Source: Megaera_A sp965233855
Lineage (GTDB): Bacteria > Pseudomonadota > Alphaproteobacteria > Rickettsiales > Rickettsiaceae
Direction of reading: 5' to 3'
Assembly: GCA_965233855.1 (NCBI GenBank)
Contig: OZ247586.1
Coordinates: 372,001 to 436,000, forward strand
Length of the DNA stretch: 64,000 nucleotides
Position numbers and translations under genes: made by a program. The notes beneath the pieces were generated by a model, which was not told where the DNA came from, did no database searches, and worked only from the letters and a program-made list of their open reading frames with translations. Below are positions 8,709 through 18,380 of the stretch, in pieces (positions within the stretch are counted from its first letter, which is position 1; every line of letters begins with the position of its first letter).

Positions 8709-9644
8709 ATGAAAGTAAAACAAAGAAATCAAAATAATAGCACTATTGCTAATTCAAGGTCTGTAATTTCTAGTCGAAAAGGAGGGAAGCTTGATAGTTT
8801 GCTTGCAATGCTACCTTTGGGTTTAGGAGGTGTAAAGCCAGTTGTTGCTGTATTTAGACTAGAGGGAGTGATTGGTAAAGTGAGTTCGATGAAATCTGGC
8901 CTAACATTAAACTCATTAAATAAGTTGATTGAAAAAATGTTTGAAATAGATAGGCTAGACGCAATTTGTTTATCTATTAATTCACCTGGAGGTTCACCTG
9001 TCCAAGCAGAAATTATCGCTAGTAGAATCATTAAATTAGCAAAAGAAAAAGACATTCCAGTATATTCTTTTGTTGAAGATGTCGCAGCTTCTGGGGGATA
9101 CTGGTTGGCATGCGCTGGAGATAAAATATTTGTCAGCCAGAGCTCTATTATTGGTAGCATAGGTGTTATTTCTAGTGGATTTGGGTTTCATGAGTTTATT
9201 GAAAAACTGGGTGTCGAGAGAAGGGTTTACACGGAAGGCAAAACAAAATCAGTTCTTGATCCTTTTAAACCTGCCAAGGAATCCGATATTAAGATTATAA
9301 AGAAAATTCAAAGAGATATTCATGAGCATTTCGTATCTACAGTAAAGGAAAGGAGGGCAGGACGACTTACTCAAAGTGATGATATCTTGTTTAATGGTGA
9401 ATTTTGGGCGGGGCAAACAGCTGTTGATTACGGTCTTGTAGACGGTATTGATGATGTATATTCATTTATACAAAATAAATTTGGTGATAATGTAAAAGTT
9501 GAGCATATTGAACATAAGCAATCATGGTTGAAGAAACGTTTGGGGATGAGCCAAATGTCTAAGGAAGTTGCTGCAGATGTTGTTAATGGCTTGGTTGATA
9601 CAGTAGAAAATAAATTGCAGAATAGTAAATTCAATTTGAAATAA
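8709..9644 (+). CDS. S49-family signal-peptide-peptidase-like protease
   Basis: A 311-residue SppA/SohB-type serine protease, which degrades cleaved signal peptides or acts in membrane quality control. Domain core: VVAVFRLEGVIG, LSINSPGGSPVQAE, then AASGGYWLACAGDKIF with the nucleophilic Ser, SSIIGSIGVISSG, and Lys in YTEGKTKSVLDPFK. It is a single-domain form, half the size of E. coli SppA. There is no strong membrane segment, though residues about 30-55 are hydrophobic. A GGAG ribosome-binding site lies about 10 bases before the ATG. Confidence 0.9.
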   Translation: MKVKQRNQNNSTIANSRSVISSRKGGKLDSLLAMLPLGLGGVKPVVAVFRLEGVIGKVSSMKSGLTLNSLNKLIEKMFEIDRLDAICLSINSPGGSPVQAEIIASRIIKLAKEKDIPVYSFVEDVAASGGYWLACAGDKIFVSQSSIIGSIGVISSGFGFHEFIEKLGVERRVYTEGKTKSVLDPFKPAKESDIKIIKKIQRDIHEHFVSTVKERRAGRLTQSDDILFNGEFWAGQTAVDYGLVDGIDDVYSFIQNKFGDNVKVEHIEHKQSWLKKRLGMSQMSKEVAADVVNGLVDTVENKLQNSKFNLK

Positions 9645-9767
9645 TACCAAACCTCATTTAAAATTACATATCCGCATTTTATAGGATTTGTGCTGTGTTT
9701 ACGTATGTATATATGTTGCGTACTCTTACCTTTAAATACGAATCTCTAATTTAAAATGGAATTGGTA
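9645..9767. repeat. MITE-like element with terminal inverted repeats
   Basis: A 123-bp noncoding segment between the convergent ends of the S49 gene and rpoN. The left end starts TACCAA and reaches CATTTAAAATTA. The right end, read inward on the other strand, starts TACCAA and reaches CATTTTAAATTA. The two ends therefore form an imperfect inverted repeat of about 20 bp. The outermost TA on each side could be a TA target duplication, as for mariner-type MITEs. I found no second copy in the window, so this is inferred from structure only. Confidence 0.45.
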
Positions 9768-9778
9768 TAAGGTCGTAT

Positions 9779-11158
9779 TTACTCTCCTGCGAGAGTTTTA
9801 TTCCTCTTTCGTGCAGAAGAAGTGGGTATGCCTATGGCCTCACGATATTTTGCAACAGTTCTTCTTGCGATGCTGATGTTAAATTTTGATAATTGGTCGG
9901 AAATATCGTCGTCAGATAGTATATTGTCACTCTCTTCGCTAAGTATAATCTGCTTTATAATTTCTTTTGCTTTTGTGCTGGAAACATTCTCACCAGTAGC
10001 TCTTGTTGTTCCTAGACTAGAAGAGAAAAAATACTTAAGTTCAAAAATCCCACTAGGAGTAGAGATATATTTGTTAGATGTAGATCTACTTACAGTACTC
10101 TCATTAAACCCTGTGCTTGCTGCAATTTTATTTAGTGTCATGGGGTCTAAATACATCACACCGCGTGTGAAGAAATTAATTTGTTCTTCAACGATAGCTG
10201 TTGCAACTTTTAAGATAGTATGACTTCTTTGCTCAATGCTTTTTACTATAGTATTAGCAGATTCAATCTCATTTTTAGTAAAATCTTTTTCTTTTTTGCT
10301 ATGCATAGCATCTTTAATTTGCACATAATATTCTTGACTGACTCGTAGTCTTGGCATTGATTCTGGATTTGATTCAAGTTTAGCTGTACCATCTTCTAGA
10401 AAAGTCAGTATCACATCTGGAATTTTATAACTAGTTGGTTCAACATAAAATCCATTTGCTGGCTTCGGGTTTAATAATTTAATTTGTTTTATTAGACTGC
10501 TTATATTGGCAATGTTTACATTGCATAATTTGGAAAGCTTTTTTAAATTACCAGAAGCGATTAGGTCAATGTTTTTGACCATGGTTACGAGAGATTGATC
10601 TGCGTGCTCTTGGTCGTTAAGTTGAATTAGCAAGCACTCTTTTAGATCGCGAGCGAATACTCCGGCCGGGTCAAATGTTTGTAGTTTTTTAAGAACCTTA
10701 TCAACAATTTTTTCGTCACATTTTAGTATATTTGAGGCGTCATTTAAACTTATATTTAAATACCCGCTTCCAAGTAGTGAGTCCAGTAAGAAATTTGCGA
10801 TAAGTTTATCCTTGTGATCATCGAATGATAAATTTATTTGCTCTGAAATATGTTCCTTGAGAGATTTTTCACTAGCAACATTTGAAATATAATCTTGGCT
10901 TGAATACCCACTTCCGGAATATTTTGGTTCACCTATGTTAGATTGCGAAGTTTTTGTTTCTTCTTTATTCGTAGGCTGAGTCTCTTTTTTCTCAATACTT
11001 ATGGAGTCATCTTCAATAAATGGATTTTTATCCAGTTCTTGCGCGGCAAATTCAGCTAGCTCTATATTTGACATTTGCAATATAGAAATGCTCTGATGCA
11101 TGGTGGTTGTCATGGTCAGAGATTGTTTTTGCTGTAATGTTTGAATTTGCTTTGGCAT
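9779..11158 (-). CDS. rpoN: RNA polymerase sigma-54 factor RpoN
   Basis: A 459-residue sigma factor. Region I is glutamine-rich (QIQTLQQKQSLTMTTTMHQSISILQMSNIELAEF), followed by an acidic/Ser-rich linker (about 55-90) and the core-binding domain. The helix-turn-helix and the RpoN box (IARRTVAKYREAIGIP, about 430-445) recognise -24 sequences. All parts are present and uninterrupted. Sigma-54 needs an AAA+ activator; the only candidate here, NtrX, lacks an obvious GAFTGA loop. It is divergent from the ABC-F gene. Confidence 0.95.
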   Translation of the reverse strand: MPKQIQTLQQKQSLTMTTTMHQSISILQMSNIELAEFAAQELDKNPFIEDDSISIEKKETQPTNKEETKTSQSNIGEPKYSGSGYSSQDYISNVASEKSLKEHISEQINLSFDDHKDKLIANFLLDSLLGSGYLNISLNDASNILKCDEKIVDKVLKKLQTFDPAGVFARDLKECLLIQLNDQEHADQSLVTMVKNIDLIASGNLKKLSKLCNVNIANISSLIKQIKLLNPKPANGFYVEPTSYKIPDVILTFLEDGTAKLESNPESMPRLRVSQEYYVQIKDAMHSKKEKDFTKNEIESANTIVKSIEQRSHTILKVATAIVEEQINFFTRGVMYLDPMTLNKIAASTGFNESTVSRSTSNKYISTPSGIFELKYFFSSSLGTTRATGENVSSTKAKEIIKQIILSEESDNILSDDDISDQLSKFNISIARRTVAKYREAIGIPTSSARKRNKTLAGE

Positions 11159-11244
11159 TAGTTGTTTTTAATAAAACCTAGTGTTCACAGAATTTTGCTT
11201 TATTATATCTGCTAGTAATTAAATATTATAGAAAATAAGTTCAG

Positions 11245-13044
11245 ATGACACCAATTTTTTATATAAAAGATGGCGATCTTAGTTTTGCCGATAAAATTGT
11301 TTTAGAAAATTTGGAATTATATATTTCAAAAGGCGATAGAATTTGCCTGGTTGGAAAAAATGGTTGTGGTAAATCCAGCCTTATGAAAATCATCGAAGGA
11401 GAGTATGAACTTGATAATGGTGAAATATTTAAAGCGCCGGCTCTTAGTATTGGTTATTTGAAGCAAGATATGAAAATAATTCCAGATTGTACAATATATG
11501 AATTTGTATTATCGAGTTTTGATGATCCTGAAAACAATAAATACAATGCTGATATAATTTTAAAACAGTTAGAGATAGACGGTAATGATGATTTAAAATC
11601 CTGCTCAGGTGGTCAGATTCGTAGAGTATGCTTAGCACAGGCTCTTATAACTCATCCAGAAATATTACTTTTAGACGAGCCAACAAATCATTTAGATATT
11701 AAGATTATTGAGTGGCTGGAGAGTTATATGAAAACCTATCCTGGTGCTGTGATTTGCATTAGCCATGATAGAACTTTTCAAGAAAATATAAGTAATAAGG
11801 TTTGGTGGATTGACAGAGGGGTCTTAAGAAAATCCAATAAGGGTTTCAAGTATTATGATGAGTGGCGCCAAGAGATTATAGAATCTGAAGAAGCGGTGCT
11901 GCGAAAAATGAATCGTAAATTAGAAGCTGAGCAGAGTTGGATGCATGGCGGTGTTACTGGCAGAAGGAAGAGGAATCAAAAGAGATTAGCTAATTTGCAT
12001 CTCTTGCGTGAATCCCTGCGAGTGCATCAATCGAAATTGACGCATGCTAAAGCAAAGTTACAAGTAGAATTGGCTGAAGAGATGAAGAAAACAAAATTCA
12101 TTATTGATGCTGAAAATATTTCTTACAATTTTCCAGGAAAAAGATTGTTTGATAATTTTACTTTTAAAGTTAAGAAAGGCGAAAAGATTGGTGTGATTGG
12201 CCCAAATGGAGCAGGAAAATCAACATTAATTAAAATTCTGACTAAAGAGCTTGAGCCGGCATCTGGTAAGGTGAAGCACGGAACAAATATTGACATTACG
12301 TATTTTGATCAACACAGAACGGAATTGAATCCTAAAAAAACCTTAAAACAAACACTATGCCCAGGTGGTGGAGATCAAGTTTTCCTGCAAGATAGGTCAA
12401 TGCATATTGCCGCATACTTGAAGAAGTTTATGTTTGATCCAAAAACACTTGAGAATAAGGTTTCTACTTTGTCTGGTGGTGAGGGAAACCGTTTACTATT
12501 AGCAAAAGCTTTAATTAATCCAGGGAATTTCTTTATATTAGATGAGCCAACAAATGATCTTGATATGGATTCATTAGAAATGTTATTAGAAATTCTTGCT
12601 GATTATAAAGGAACTCTTATAATAGTTAGTCATGATCGTGATTTTTTAGAACGCTTAGTCACAAGAACTCTAGTGTTTAGCGGTGAGGAGATAATAGATT
12701 TATATGGTGGGTATGAAGATTATTTGAAATACTATAGAAAAGAAGATAAGGTAGTAAAAATAAAAAAGCCTATTTCTTCTGAAATAATGCCAAAACAACC
12801 CCTTAAGAAGTTGAGTTATAAATATGCCCGGCTTTTGGAAGTTCTGCCTGAGGAAATTGAAGGGCTTGAAAAAGAGATAGTAGAATTAGAGAAGCGATTA
12901 GAGGAGCCAAGTTTATATTCTAAGGATAATAATAAGTTTAAACAATGTTCTGAGCAGCTTCAATGTGCTAAGGAGTCTCTTGATCATAAAATTGCGCAAT
13001 GGATTGAAATCGAAGCGATGCAACAAGAATTGATTAATAAGTAA
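11245..13044 (+). CDS. uup: ABC-F family ATPase, Uup-like
   Basis: A 599-residue soluble protein with two ABC domains and no membrane segment. Walker A motifs are GKNGCGKSS (about 38) and GPNGAGKST (about 320). Signatures are CSGGQIRRVCLAQAL and LSGGEGNRLLLAKAL, and the Walker B regions read LLLDEPTNHLD and FILDEPTNDLD. A charged linker (WMHGGVTGRRKRN) lies between the domains, and a C-terminal coiled coil (about 520-599) is characteristic of Uup. Family members act on ribosomes or DNA structures. It ends 5 bp before the next gene, likely one transcript. Confidence 0.88.
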   Translation: MTPIFYIKDGDLSFADKIVLENLELYISKGDRICLVGKNGCGKSSLMKIIEGEYELDNGEIFKAPALSIGYLKQDMKIIPDCTIYEFVLSSFDDPENNKYNADIILKQLEIDGNDDLKSCSGGQIRRVCLAQALITHPEILLLDEPTNHLDIKIIEWLESYMKTYPGAVICISHDRTFQENISNKVWWIDRGVLRKSNKGFKYYDEWRQEIIESEEAVLRKMNRKLEAEQSWMHGGVTGRRKRNQKRLANLHLLRESLRVHQSKLTHAKAKLQVELAEEMKKTKFIIDAENISYNFPGKRLFDNFTFKVKKGEKIGVIGPNGAGKSTLIKILTKELEPASGKVKHGTNIDITYFDQHRTELNPKKTLKQTLCPGGGDQVFLQDRSMHIAAYLKKFMFDPKTLENKVSTLSGGEGNRLLLAKALINPGNFFILDEPTNDLDMDSLEMLLEILADYKGTLIIVSHDRDFLERLVTRTLVFSGEEIIDLYGGYEDYLKYYRKEDKVVKIKKPISSEIMPKQPLKKLSYKYARLLEVLPEEIEGLEKEIVELEKRLEEPSLYSKDNNKFKQCSEQLQCAKESLDHKIAQWIEIEAMQQELINK

Positions 13045-13049
13045 TAGAA

Positions 13050-13703
13050 ATGAATAGATCTATAAAATTATATGTAGTGTTATGTAGCATTTTTTGTACA
13101 ATAATTGTTACGGGGAATTTGATTTTTCAAAAGTTTCTAAATATAGATATATTTGGACTTAGTTTTGAAGTTTCAGCTGGGGTTTTGCTTTATCCAATTG
13201 CTTTTCTTATCTCAGACTTGGTCACAGAATTCTATGGCGAGGCCTATGCAAAGACGATGGTTCAAAATGCTGTTATATGTAGTATTATGGCTCTGTTTGT
13301 TATAAGTGTTTCTGATGCTTTTAGAGCTACTTCTTGGTCGACTATTGATGATAAAACTTTTCACGCAGTATTTAATGTTTATGGAGTTGGCGCAGGCGCA
13401 TCAATTATTGCTAATTACTTAGGGCAAAGAGTCGATATACATATTTATTTAGCATTGAAGCAATTAACTTCTGGGGAGCATTTATGGCTTAGGAATAATG
13501 TGAGTACGTTCCTTGGTCAGGCTGTTGATACTATTACAGTGGTTTCGCTTTTAAGTATATTCGAAATAATTCCTTATAATCAATTTGTCATTGTGGTGAT
13601 AAGTAGCATTAGTTTTAAAGTTTTTGCTGCGCTATTGGATACTCCATTTTGTTATTTAGGGTATTATTTAATAAATAAGTTTGATTTAGCTAAAACAGCA
13701 TAA
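13050..13703 (+). CDS. Queuosine precursor transporter (YhhQ/VUT family)
   Basis: A 217-residue membrane protein with about six segments. Family features are VSAGVLLYPIAFLISDLVTE, FYGEAYAKTM, RNNVSTFLGQAVDTITVV and a C-terminal FAALLDTPFCYLGYY. Characterised members import preQ0/preQ1 or queuine for tRNA modification, which would suit a host-dependent bacterium. Its 3' end overlaps the convergent rimM by 40 bp. A decayed paralog lies at 29808-30135. Confidence 0.85.
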   Translation: MNRSIKLYVVLCSIFCTIIVTGNLIFQKFLNIDIFGLSFEVSAGVLLYPIAFLISDLVTEFYGEAYAKTMVQNAVICSIMALFVISVSDAFRATSWSTIDDKTFHAVFNVYGVGAGASIIANYLGQRVDIHIYLALKQLTSGEHLWLRNNVSTFLGQAVDTITVVSLLSIFEIIPYNQFVIVVISSISFKVFAALLDTPFCYLGYYLINKFDLAKTA

Positions 13704-14170
13704 TCTTTTGTTACTTTGGGGAAAAATTCTTTAGTAAAGGGGTATATTTCGTTACCAGAGTTGTTCAAAAATTCTACTTCAATTAGGTCTCCAGCACCAA
13801 AATTATGTATTTCTGATATAATCCCTATTTCTTTACCAGAATGATCACAAACTTTTATATTTTTTAAGTCCTCAAAATAAAATTCATTTTTGTCTTCTTG
13901 TGGAAGATCAGCTTTAAGACAATATAGTTTGGTGCCAACAAAAGCCTCAGCTTGATTTCGGTCTATACAATTTTCGTGTTTGCAAACTAGTGTTCCTTTG
14001 GGGGTTAGTCTGCTTTTCTTTAGTATAAATTCATTATTATTATCATCAAATAATTTTAGTTTAGATATATTATCTAGTGGTTCAGTGTAGGATTTGATTA
14101 GTATATCTCCTTTTATCCCATGAGCTGAGGATATTACACCCACTAGAATTAATTTAGAATCTTTAGTCAT
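13664..14170 (-). CDS. rimM: Ribosome maturation factor RimM
   Basis: A 168-residue protein assisting assembly of the 30S head. The N-terminal RimM domain (ILVGVISSAHGIKGDILIKSYTE) is followed by a PRC-barrel (EFYFEDLKNIKV, FGAGDLIEVEF, YPFTKEFFPKV). Here it is not followed by trmD or rplS, which is common when rickettsial operons are dispersed. Its C-terminal codons overlap the 3' end of the transporter on the other strand. Confidence 0.92.
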   Translation of the reverse strand: MTKDSKLILVGVISSAHGIKGDILIKSYTEPLDNISKLKLFDDNNNEFILKKSRLTPKGTLVCKHENCIDRNQAEAFVGTKLYCLKADLPQEDKNEFYFEDLKNIKVCDHSGKEIGIISEIHNFGAGDLIEVEFLNNSGNEIYPFTKEFFPKVTKDYAVLAKSNLFIK

Positions 14171-14259
14171 TTTGCTGCCATCTATTTGATCTATTAAGTA
14201 AAACGTACTATCCTTTTAAAGTATTACTTTTGAAATTTGGAAATAGAACTCATAATATT

Positions 14260-16854
14260 ATGAAAAAATTATTTATTAGCTTACTAGTTATTATTGCTGT
14301 AGCAAGCAGTTTAGTTATTGCGTCTGTTGCAATTACTGATTATGAGAAAGTTTATCAGGAATTTGTCAAAAGTACCAGAGCGGATATTAATTCTATTAAA
14401 GCTAGTAATTTTAAAATTAATAAATTTCCAACTCCTTACTTAGTTATTGATGAAATTGATCAGGAGGGAAAAGTAAAATTAATTAATGTAGAAATACATT
14501 TTTCTTTTCTTTCTTTGCTGCAATTTTCGCCTAAAATCACAAGCTTAACAATTGGTGAAGCAAAACTTTATTTGAGTCATGATGATGTTAATTTTTTAAG
14601 TCATGATGAATTTATTTCTGAGTTGATTAATAAGGATGCTTTGGCAGTTGAAGCTAAAATTGGTAAACTTACTTTTATTGAATCAGATAATGATATACCT
14701 TTAGAGATTGAAGATTTTGTTTTTGTAAGTGGAAGTGAACGTACTAGTTTTTCTGGAAAAATAGATGATCTTGGTAGCTTGGAAGGGGATTTTATTAAAT
14801 CGGGTGAGGATATTAAATTTAGTCTATTTCTTGAAGATAAATTTCATTCGTTAAATGTTACTGAAAACTATAAAAATGCTGTTATTCAAGATGGAAAGGT
14901 AGAGATAAAAACTACTAATTTATCAAGTAGAATAGCAAAGTTAATTCCAGATATTAACGAATTGACGGATGGTATTAGTAGTAGTGAAGAAGTAGAAATA
15001 ACGTTTGATATCGTGCCTGCGCAGAATTTTGTGGGTATTAAGAACTTAAGTATTAGTTCAGATTCACTTGAAGGAAGTGGAGAAATGAATTTAAGTAAAG
15101 ACACGAAGAGCCAAAGTGATATTAAAATATCTTTTAGTAAAATTGATTTAGTAAGTTGGAGAAAGGCAAAGTCTGTTGAATCATCTGATTCTGATATAAA
15201 ATATGGTGTTAATTCAAGGTTTGATTTTAATAAAAATAGATTGAAAGCTCAGATTTCTTTGAAGCATGTTAAGCTTGATGAAGATAATACAATAAGTGAC
15301 GTTAGTGCTAAATTGGCTATTGAAGGTGGAAAACTATATATTCAGGATCTTTCTGGCGATCTCGATAAAGATGGGAAGTTTAAAATTACTGGTATTGTAA
15401 CTCAGAATTCTTTTAGAAGTTTGTTTAATGGTAAAGTATATCTTACTCACAAAGATTTGAATGATATGGCCGAATTCTTCGGTGGTAAAGAAATTAGGAC
15501 AACTAATCAGATTCCATTCGCATTGTCGTCGGACGTAAAATTAAGTTCAGTTGATATCTCATTGCAGAATTTGTTGATTAAGACTAACAGTACGGATGTG
15601 ATGGGTAATCTTTCGACTAAATTTATTGGTAAATCGATGCATACTAATGCCAATATAAGATTTACTTCTATTGATGCAGATAAAGGTGATTTTCCGGCAA
15701 TAAGCCAAGCTTTGTCATATGCCGCTAGTCTAGCAGAAGGAATGAGAGAAGAGAATTATTTGAGTAAATTTATACCTATCAGGAAAATTGATTCTATTGG
15801 TAATTATGATATTACGTTTGATAGACTAAATACTGGTGGTAAGCAATATGAGAATGTAAATTTTAGTCTTGGAGTGTCTCCTGGTAAAGTTTCACTTGAG
15901 CAATTATATATTCAAGATGGAGACGATTGGGTGGATACTAGCATAACTTTAATAGCACAAGGAATAAGACCTATGATTACTGTGTTGATTCACAATGGTT
16001 CAGTGGGTGTTAATTTTCTATCTGCAAATGGAATGTTGAATTTGCGCAGGAAATTATTAGAGGAATATGATTTAAGTAAAATTGATGTTTTGATGAATTT
16101 TGCGATGAAAAGAATATATGAAGGGGATTTTGAATTAGGTCGAATTAGGTTTAGAGCGCAAAATAATAAGAATCTATTTGATATACCTAAGTTTGATGCA
16201 GATCTATTGGGTGGTAGAATGCAGTCTTCTGGCAGTATATTACTTGAACCTTATACACTAAATTTTGTTTATGCTTTGAATTCAGCTAGAGTCAAGCAAA
16301 TCGCAAAATTACTTCCTCCAGGAACAATTAATGGTGGAGGAGCGCTAAGTGCAAGCGGTATGTGGTCTACGAATGGTGAAAAAACTGATGAACAATTATA
16401 TAATCTTTACACTAAGTCGAATGTTATAACAAAGGACATTACGGTGAGTAATTTCTCAATTGATGATTTAATCCAATTATTAGGAGTGCCAAATTATAAT
16501 CTTGCTAATTTTTCATCTGATGTAAAAAATTCTTTGTTAACAGGTAAAACGAATATTAGTGATTTAAAAACATCCGTAGAGCTTTCAAAAGGAATATTTA
16601 AAATGCCAACTATAGCTTTTAAAACAAAATATTCAGCGGGTTCAGCTTCGGCTACTTTTGATTTATATAAATTTAACCTTGACGCAAATGGTATTTTTTC
16701 TTTCTATCTAGCCAAGCCTAAATATGGTAGAAGTTTTACAGATTATGCTCCGAGTAAGATGACTGTGAAAGCTACAGGAAATTTATTATCTCCAAAGAAA
16801 GAAGCTGATACTAAAGAATTAGTCGAATTATTAAAAAGTAGAGTCCAGAAATAG
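14260..16854 (+). CDS. AsmA-like envelope protein
   Basis: A large envelope protein of about 864 residues. An N-terminal membrane anchor (MKKLFISLLVIIAVASSLVIASVAI) precedes a long beta-rich periplasmic region typical of AsmA/YhdP-type proteins. It includes a C-terminal AsmA-like part (about 560-860; RFRAQNNKNLFDIPKFDADLLGGRM and SGSILLEPYTLNFVY). Such proteins form long grooves thought to carry phospholipids to the outer membrane. A TTG at 14230 is in frame, but the ATG at 14260 starts right at the membrane signal and is preferred. Monocistronic, divergent from rimM. Confidence 0.75.
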   Translation: MKKLFISLLVIIAVASSLVIASVAITDYEKVYQEFVKSTRADINSIKASNFKINKFPTPYLVIDEIDQEGKVKLINVEIHFSFLSLLQFSPKITSLTIGEAKLYLSHDDVNFLSHDEFISELINKDALAVEAKIGKLTFIESDNDIPLEIEDFVFVSGSERTSFSGKIDDLGSLEGDFIKSGEDIKFSLFLEDKFHSLNVTENYKNAVIQDGKVEIKTTNLSSRIAKLIPDINELTDGISSSEEVEITFDIVPAQNFVGIKNLSISSDSLEGSGEMNLSKDTKSQSDIKISFSKIDLVSWRKAKSVESSDSDIKYGVNSRFDFNKNRLKAQISLKHVKLDEDNTISDVSAKLAIEGGKLYIQDLSGDLDKDGKFKITGIVTQNSFRSLFNGKVYLTHKDLNDMAEFFGGKEIRTTNQIPFALSSDVKLSSVDISLQNLLIKTNSTDVMGNLSTKFIGKSMHTNANIRFTSIDADKGDFPAISQALSYAASLAEGMREENYLSKFIPIRKIDSIGNYDITFDRLNTGGKQYENVNFSLGVSPGKVSLEQLYIQDGDDWVDTSITLIAQGIRPMITVLIHNGSVGVNFLSANGMLNLRRKLLEEYDLSKIDVLMNFAMKRIYEGDFELGRIRFRAQNNKNLFDIPKFDADLLGGRMQSSGSILLEPYTLNFVYALNSARVKQIAKLLPPGTINGGGALSASGMWSTNGEKTDEQLYNLYTKSNVITKDITVSNFSIDDLIQLLGVPNYNLANFSSDVKNSLLTGKTNISDLKTSVELSKGIFKMPTIAFKTKYSAGSASATFDLYKFNLDANGIFSFYLAKPKYGRSFTDYAPSKMTVKATGNLLSPKKEADTKELVELLKSRVQK

Positions 16855-17009
16855 AAATTTTGTTATTAGTCCTATATTTTTCGTTTAAATTAGAAAGTTA
16901 ATGGATTTCTCATTATAAATACTGAGATCGTTTCTTGACTTTTACCTACATGTATTCTAGAAATTATTGTTTGTTGCAAAAATATAAATAAATATAAGTA
17001 GTAGAATAC

Positions 17010-18293
17010 ATGAATAATGCATTAAAGATTTTTACAGACTATAGACAATTTCAGATATTTGTCTTGGGAATGTTTAGTGGAATGCCTTTGACTATTATTT
17101 ATTCTACTTTATCAACTTGGATGAAAGGCGCAAATGTTGATATCGCAATTATAACTACTTTTGCTATTGCTCGTGTTTTTTATTCGTTAAAATTTCTTTG
17201 GGCGCCTTTTATAGATCAAATCAATTTACCAATTATAGGTAGAATGGGGCACAGGAAAAGTTGGATGTGTCTAATTAGCGGTATTATTGCATGTATTATA
17301 TTTTCTTATAGTCAATGTGATCCGAATGAGTCGTTAACTAGGATGTATGTTTTGACAATTATTCTTGGTATTGCATCGGCGACTCTAGATATTGTTATTG
17401 ATGCTTTTAGAATTGATACTATAGAAAAAGATAGACAGTCAATTGCTGCTGCAAATGCAGTTTTCGGCTATCTTCTTGGTGGGTTAATATCAGGTGCTGG
17501 CGCGCTTTACATAGCAGATGATTATGGTTGGGAAGTTGCATTTGCTATAATTAGCTTACTTTATATTGTCGGCATAATTTTTATGCTTACTTTAAAAGAA
17601 CCTTTCTTAAAAAGAGAAGAATTTAAGACTCTTTCATTGCGCTCGTGGAAAGTTATGACAATAGATCCATTTATGGATTTTCTAAAAAGAGATGGTGCTA
17701 TTGTTATCCTACTTGCAATTATATTTTATAAGCTTGGGGATGCATTTCTTGGAGTTGTTGCATATCCATTTTATTTGGACCTTGGGTTTACTTTGAAAAA
17801 AATAGCTTTGACCGTAAAAGTTTTTGGCTTATCTGCACTAGTGGTTGGCTCTTATGTTGGTGGTTATATAATGTATCGATTTGGTCATTTTAAGGGGTTG
17901 ATAATTGGTGGTGTGGCTCAGAGTATTACTAATTTTTCTTTTATTTGGTTGCATCATATGGGGCATGATACCAATGCCTTGATGGTTGCGATTGCTATTG
18001 AAAATTTGGCTTCTGGTATGGGGAATGCAGCTTTGATTGGATATTTGAGTTATTTATGTAATAAAAGATTCTCTGCAACCCAATATGCACTTTTAAGTAG
18101 CGCGTCTGGATTATTCAGTCATACTCTTGTAATGTATGGTGGTTCAATGGTTAAAGCGCTTGGGTGGGATATGTATTTTACTTTAACTGTTGTATTAGCA
18201 ATTCCTGGACTATTATTGCTTCTATATTTGAATAAAAAATATGGTTTATCTAATAATCCAAGTGTAGATCAAACAACAGCAAAAAAAGTTTAG
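17010..18293 (+). CDS. ampG: AmpG-like MFS permease
   Basis: A 427-residue inner-membrane transporter of the major facilitator family with about 12 segments. The start GMFSGMPLTIIYSTLSTWMKG, the SLKFLWAPFID motif and GRMGHRKSW in the first cytoplasmic loop are characteristic of AmpG, which imports anhydro-muropeptides for wall recycling. Rickettsiales often carry several AmpG paralogs with uncertain substrates, so the exact cargo is inferred. Its neighbour dacA also acts on peptidoglycan. Confidence 0.82.
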   Translation: MNNALKIFTDYRQFQIFVLGMFSGMPLTIIYSTLSTWMKGANVDIAIITTFAIARVFYSLKFLWAPFIDQINLPIIGRMGHRKSWMCLISGIIACIIFSYSQCDPNESLTRMYVLTIILGIASATLDIVIDAFRIDTIEKDRQSIAAANAVFGYLLGGLISGAGALYIADDYGWEVAFAIISLLYIVGIIFMLTLKEPFLKREEFKTLSLRSWKVMTIDPFMDFLKRDGAIVILLAIIFYKLGDAFLGVVAYPFYLDLGFTLKKIALTVKVFGLSALVVGSYVGGYIMYRFGHFKGLIIGGVAQSITNFSFIWLHHMGHDTNALMVAIAIENLASGMGNAALIGYLSYLCNKRFSATQYALLSSASGLFSHTLVMYGGSMVKALGWDMYFTLTVVLAIPGLLLLLYLNKKYGLSNNPSVDQTTAKKV

Positions 18294-18380
18294 AGTAATA
18301 AGAATGGTATATATTTTAAATTTTTATTTATTTGTATGTTATTCTTTATTTTGTAATAGGTATTTATTGAAAAATAACCA

